A DNA stretch of 64,000 nucleotides from Allobosea sp. OK403 (lineage in GTDB: Bacteria; Pseudomonadota; Alphaproteobacteria; Rhizobiales; Beijerinckiaceae), in NCBI RefSeq assembly GCF_900113835.1, contig NZ_FOQV01000001.1, positions 620,001 through 684,000 on the forward strand. Direction: 5' to 3'. The notes under the pieces were generated by a model, which saw only the letters and a program-made list of their open reading frames with translations, did no database searches and had not been told where the DNA came from. Both the position numbers and the translations under genes were made by a program. Positions 60,681 through 64,000 of the stretch are shown piece by piece (within the stretch, counting starts at the first letter, position 1; the number at the start of each line of letters is the position of its first letter).

Positions 60681-61522
60681 TGTGCATCTCCGGCGCTGCT
60701 GCCGAGAAATCCGCGCGTCAGTGCGGCCACCTGCTCGGGGGCCTCGGTCAGGATCGAGTGACGCAGGCCGGGCAGGATGTGCAGCTGCGAGCCGCCGATG
60801 CGCTCGTGCATGTAGCGCGCCATGCGTGGGTTGGAGCCGGCATCCTCCTCGCCGGTCGCGATGAGGACCGGCATGCGGATCTGGTCGAGCAAACCGCCGA
60901 GATCGGTCTGCGCCAGCACGCGATAGGCAGCGGCGTAGCATTCGGGGTCGTTCTCGGCGTTGCGCTGCCGCAGCATCGCGATGAGGTCCGGGTTGCGCGC
61001 CTGGAAGCTTTCGGTCAGCCAGCGCGACAGCGAGGCGTCGTAGTGCGAACCGCGATCACCGGCCTGCAGGGCGCTGAGGCGCAGGGCGACGCGCTCGCGC
61101 TCCTCCTCGGTGCGACCCGCCACGGTCGCCAGCAGCACAAGCCGCCTGAGCCGCGCCGGATGCGTCAGCGCCATGCGCTGCGCGATCAGCCCGCCCAGCG
61201 AGAAGCCGGCGAGATGGAAGGTCTCGAAACCGGCATGGTCGGCGAGCGCCAGCGCGTCGCCGACGAAATCGTCGATCTCGTAGCGCCCTTTGACCTTGCT
61301 GGAGCGGCCATGGCCGCGCAGGTCGAAGGTCAGGATGCGGAACCGGTCGGCCAGGCGCTCGGCCACGCCCTCCCAGGCTTCCAGATAGGAGCCGACGCCA
61401 TGAATGCAGACAAGCGGCGTGCCGCTGCCCTGCAGGCGATAGTTCAAGGTGACGTCGCCGATCGTCAGGCTCGTCGAGCCATGCTCCTGTGGCGCGCGCG
61501 CCACTTGCACCGGAGTGCCCAT
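60677..61522 (-). CDS. Alpha/beta-hydrolase
   Basis: 281 residues. Oxyanion HGVGSY at 41-46, nucleophile elbow GFSLGG with Ser108, acid in TGEEDAGS (about 222) and His in LRHSIL (about 257); resembles the enol-lactonase/carboxylesterase branch (PcaD-like). Three bases separate it from the luciferase-like gene, and it overlaps the NIPSNAP gene. It probably cleaves an ester, lactone or C-C bond made by the upstream oxygenase. Confidence 0.9.
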   Translation of the reverse strand: MGTPVQVARAPQEHGSTSLTIGDVTLNYRLQGSGTPLVCIHGVGSYLEAWEGVAERLADRFRILTFDLRGHGRSSKVKGRYEIDDFVGDALALADHAGFETFHLAGFSLGGLIAQRMALTHPARLRRLVLLATVAGRTEEERERVALRLSALQAGDRGSHYDASLSRWLTESFQARNPDLIAMLRQRNAENDPECYAAAYRVLAQTDLGGLLDQIRMPVLIATGEEDAGSNPRMARYMHERIGGSQLHILPGLRHSILTEAPEQVAALTRGFLGSSAGDAQ

Positions 61523-61525
61523 GGC

Positions 61526-62614
61526 TCAAAACCCGGCTGCTGCGAAGCGCGGTAGCGCAGCGCGCTCCTGCTCGCGGGCGGCGAAATGCGGCATCACCTC
61601 GTCGATGAACAATCGCAGCGTCTTCACCTGCAATTCGAAGGGCAGATTGAAGGACAGGCCGAGGCAGTACTGGTCGACGCCCGCATCCTCATAGACCTGC
61701 AGCTTCTCGATGACCTCATCAGGCGTGCCGAACATCAGATTGTCGCGAACGGCCTGCGGATTGTAGTTGGCCCGGTTGGCCACGGCCTCGAACGGCACCG
61801 CCTCGGGGAAGCCGTTGGTCACGGTGCCGATGTTCTGCATCAGGTTCTCGAAATAGCGCCCGTAATCGACGGAGTGCCGCACCGCGACCTCCCAGTCATC
61901 CTGCCGGTCATAGACGCAGGTCCGGCGCTGCATCATCAGGCGCGGGCGCGGCCGCTCGGGATGGTCGGCCACGGCCTTGCGGAACTTCTCGCCGAGCACG
62001 CCGACCTCGGCCGGAGGCGAGGAGAGCGGCGTCGAGAGGATGTTGGCGCCGATGCCGACCGCCCAGTCGAAGGTGCCGGGATCGCGTGCCGCGACCCAAA
62101 TGCTGGGATGCGGCTGCTGCAGCGGCTTGGGCACCGAGGTCGCGAGCGGGAACTTCCAGTAATGCCCGTCATGAGCATAGTCACCGGCCCAGAGCTTCTG
62201 TACCGCCGGCACCAGTTCCTTCATGAAGGCGACGCCCTCCTGCTGGGGGATGCCGCCGGCCATGCGGTCGAACTCGTACTGGTACGCGCCGCGCGCGATG
62301 CCGAATTCGAGCCTGCCGCCGGTCAGGTGGTCGCAAAGCGCCGCTTCGCCTGCGAGCCGGATCGGCGACCAATAGGGGGCGACCAGTGTCGCGGTGCCGA
62401 GCCTGATCCTGTCGGTGTGCTGGCCGAGCCAGGTCAGCACCGTGAAGGGATTGGGCGAGACCGTGCACTCGATGGTGTGGTGCTCGGCGGTCCACAGCGT
62501 CTCGAAGCCACCTTCATCGGCGATCTTTGCGAGTGCGCGCATGTTGGCAACCGCGTCCGACATCGAATCCTGGGGCGAGAAACGCTCCATGCTGATCGAA
62601 ACGGCAAATTTCAT
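61526..62614 (-). CDS. LLM-class (luciferase-like) flavin-dependent monooxygenase
   Basis: 362 residues. MKFAVSISMERFSP, ADEGGFETLWTAEHH, RIRLGTATLVAPYWSPIRLA (two adjoining parts), GRLEFGIARGAYQYEFDRMA and PHPSIWVAARDPGTFDWA are characteristic of bacterial-luciferase-like FMNH2-dependent oxygenases. Reaction could be a Baeyer-Villiger, desulfonation or N-oxygenation step; a reductase partner is not seen here. Confidence 0.9.
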   Translation of the reverse strand: MKFAVSISMERFSPQDSMSDAVANMRALAKIADEGGFETLWTAEHHTIECTVSPNPFTVLTWLGQHTDRIRLGTATLVAPYWSPIRLAGEAALCDHLTGGRLEFGIARGAYQYEFDRMAGGIPQQEGVAFMKELVPAVQKLWAGDYAHDGHYWKFPLATSVPKPLQQPHPSIWVAARDPGTFDWAVGIGANILSTPLSSPPAEVGVLGEKFRKAVADHPERPRPRLMMQRRTCVYDRQDDWEVAVRHSVDYGRYFENLMQNIGTVTNGFPEAVPFEAVANRANYNPQAVRDNLMFGTPDEVIEKLQVYEDAGVDQYCLGLSFNLPFELQVKTLRLFIDEVMPHFAAREQERAALPRFAAAGF

Positions 62615-62652
62615 GATGGCCTCCCGGCTCGGCGTTCTTGGCTTTTTGGGGT

Positions 62653-64000
62653 TCAGCGCAGGCGGATCACGAACGGGTCCTGCATGGCGCCCGAGTAGTC
62701 GATCACGACGTTCTTCAGGCGCGAGAACTCGCGCATGACCTCGAAGCCGCCGCGGCGGCCGTAGCCGCTGTTCTTCATGCCGCCATTGGCGGACATGTAG
62801 GCGGCGGAGCGGTAGGTGTTGATCCAGACCGTGCCCGCCTCGATGTTGCGGGCGAAGCGCATCGCGCGGTCGATGTTTTGGGTCCAGATGCCCGATGCCA
62901 GGCCGTATTCGGTGTCGTTGGCGAGAGCGATCATCTCCTCCTCGCTCTTGAACGGCACGACGCCGACCACCGGCCCGAAGATCTCCTCGCGCATGAAGCG
63001 CATGTCGTTGCTGGCCTCGGTCATCACCGTCGGCTCGAAATACCAGCCGCGCGCCAGTTCGCCGCTCTGCGGCTTGCGCCCGCCGGCCGCGATCTTGGCG
63101 CCCTCCCGCATGCCGGAGGCGACATAATCCTCGACCTTGGCGAGCTGCGCAGACAGCGCCAGCGGCCCGATATCGGTGTCCTCAAGCTGCGGGTGGCCGA
63201 CCTTGATGCGTTGGGTGCGCGCGACCAGCGCCTCGACGAAACGGTCATAGATCGGCTGCTCGACGAAGCAGCGCGAGCCGGCAACGCAGGTCTGCCCGGC
63301 CGCGGCGAAGACGCCGGAAACGACGCCGTTCACCGCCTTGTCGATGTCGACATCGGAGAAGATGACATGAGGCGACTTGCCGCCCAGCTCCATTTGGCAG
63401 GGCACGAGGTTTTCGGCGGCGTTGCCGGCGATCTTGCGGCCGGTGAAGGTCGAGCCGGTGAAGACGTATTTCGCGATGCCGGGATGGCGCGTCAGCGCGT
63501 CGCCCGTGGTCGCCCCGTCGCCGGTGACGACATTGACGACTCCGGGCGGAATGCCGGCCTCGATCACGAGTTCTGCCAGCGCCAGCGTCGAGGCCGTCGC
63601 GTGCTCGGAGGGCTTCACCACGATGGTGTTGCCGATCGCGAGGCAGGGCGCGAGCGTGCCGGTCAGCATCATCAATGGCGAGTTCCACGGGATGATCATC
63701 CCGACCACGCCGATCGGCTCGCGCAGATTGAAGTTCAGCGTGTCGAGCTTGTTGACCGGGATCGTGTCGCCCTGGAGCTTGTCGGCCATCCCCGCGAAAT
63801 AGAGATAGGAGTCCGGGATCGCCCGCATCTGGGCGCGCATTTCCTTGAGCAGCTTGCCGTTGTCGCGGCACTCGATCATCGCCAGCTCGTCGGCGTTCTC
63901 GAGCACGAGCTCGGCGAGGTGGCGCACCAGCTTGCCGCGCTCGGTCTGGGTCATGCGCCGCCAGGCCGGGTTGACCAGCGCAGCGCGGGCCGAGCGCACG
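62653..64000 (-). CDS. NAD(P)-dependent aldehyde dehydrogenase (N-terminus outside window)
   Basis: 449 residues visible, open at the right edge. NAD site VFTGSTFTGRKI, general base Glu in MELGGKSP, nucleophile Cys in AGQTCVAGSR, and EEIFGPVVGVVPF are canonical. About 40 to 50 N-terminal residues should lie beyond the window. First of the catabolic genes in transcription order; likely oxidises an aldehyde intermediate to the acid. Confidence 0.93.
   Translation of the reverse strand, partial: VRSARAALVNPAWRRMTQTERGKLVRHLAELVLENADELAMIECRDNGKLLKEMRAQMRAIPDSYLYFAGMADKLQGDTIPVNKLDTLNFNLREPIGVVGMIIPWNSPLMMLTGTLAPCLAIGNTIVVKPSEHATASTLALAELVIEAGIPPGVVNVVTGDGATTGDALTRHPGIAKYVFTGSTFTGRKIAGNAAENLVPCQMELGGKSPHVIFSDVDIDKAVNGVVSGVFAAAGQTCVAGSRCFVEQPIYDRFVEALVARTQRIKVGHPQLEDTDIGPLALSAQLAKVEDYVASGMREGAKIAAGGRKPQSGELARGWYFEPTVMTEASNDMRFMREEIFGPVVGVVPFKSEEEMIALANDTEYGLASGIWTQNIDRAMRFARNIEAGTVWINTYRSAAYMSANGGMKNSGYGRRGGFEVMREFSRLKNVVIDYSGAMQDPFVIRLR

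Noticed and set aside
1..64000. CRISPR array, tRNA or rRNA genes, prophage genes
   Set aside because: No regularly spaced direct repeats, no cloverleaf-like tRNA ends and no phage structural proteins were seen on reading both strands. A covariance-model scan would be needed to exclude small RNAs.

Overview
This 64 kb window is a high-GC chromosomal segment of an alphaproteobacterium, most likely a Hyphomicrobiales member of the Bosea/Methylobacterium type. That placement rests on gene content (Aap-type amino-acid transporter, HyuAB, ExoF-like and ExoP-like polysaccharide genes, PrtD/PrsD-type type I secretion) and on a family of dispersed palindromic intergenic repeats; the genus is not proven. 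No rRNA, tRNA or CRISPR array was seen.

Region 1 (1-8856, minus strand) is the 5' part of a biosynthetic cluster. A free-standing adenylation-carrier protein has a threonine-type specificity code. It overlaps a giant hybrid synthase, KS-AT-ACP-aminotransferase-C-A, which runs off the left edge. The logic predicts a threonine starter, one malonate extension, transamination of the beta-keto group, then condensation with another amino acid (the partial code looks glycine-like).

Region 2 (9.4-27.6 kb) is an exopolysaccharide and secretion locus. On the minus strand lie an ExoF-like export protein, ManC and a small membrane protein. On the plus strand lie UDP-glucuronate decarboxylase, a WecG/TagA glycosyltransferase, GDP-mannose 3,5-epimerase, a polyprenyl-phosphate sugar transferase, a Wzc/ExoP-like protein with eroded kinase motifs, a tiny zinc-ribbon protein, a beta-helix protein without RTX repeats, its probable type I secretion ABC transporter and adaptor, and a second ManC paralogue. 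The two ManC proteins are damaged in opposite halves: one keeps the guanylyltransferase signature and lacks the cupin HxH, the other keeps the cupin and lacks the nucleotide-binding loop.

Region 3 (27.7-40.6 kb) holds mixed metabolism: a PLP Orn/Lys/Arg decarboxylase with a GNAT acetyltransferase, PPK2, a LysR regulator divergent from hyuAB, a uronate dehydrogenase homologue, an FAD amine oxidase and a truncated IS transposase.

Region 4 (40.6-49.8 kb, all minus strand) is one long cluster: LysR, leuC, leuD, leuB, a cupin, a D-2-hydroxyacid dehydrogenase and an Aap-like binding protein with two permeases. Its expected ATPase gene is missing exactly where the IS remnant sits.

Region 5 (50.3-56.6 kb, plus strand) is a short leader ORF, a DUF1028 protein and a complete dipeptide-type ABC transporter with a fused double ATPase. 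Region 6 (56.9-64 kb, minus strand) is a ProVWX-like transporter downstream of a catabolic set: aldehyde dehydrogenase, luciferase-like monooxygenase, alpha/beta hydrolase and NIPSNAP protein. Dispersed repeats lie between many of these units, and in two places they appear to encode the C-terminal end of a gene.
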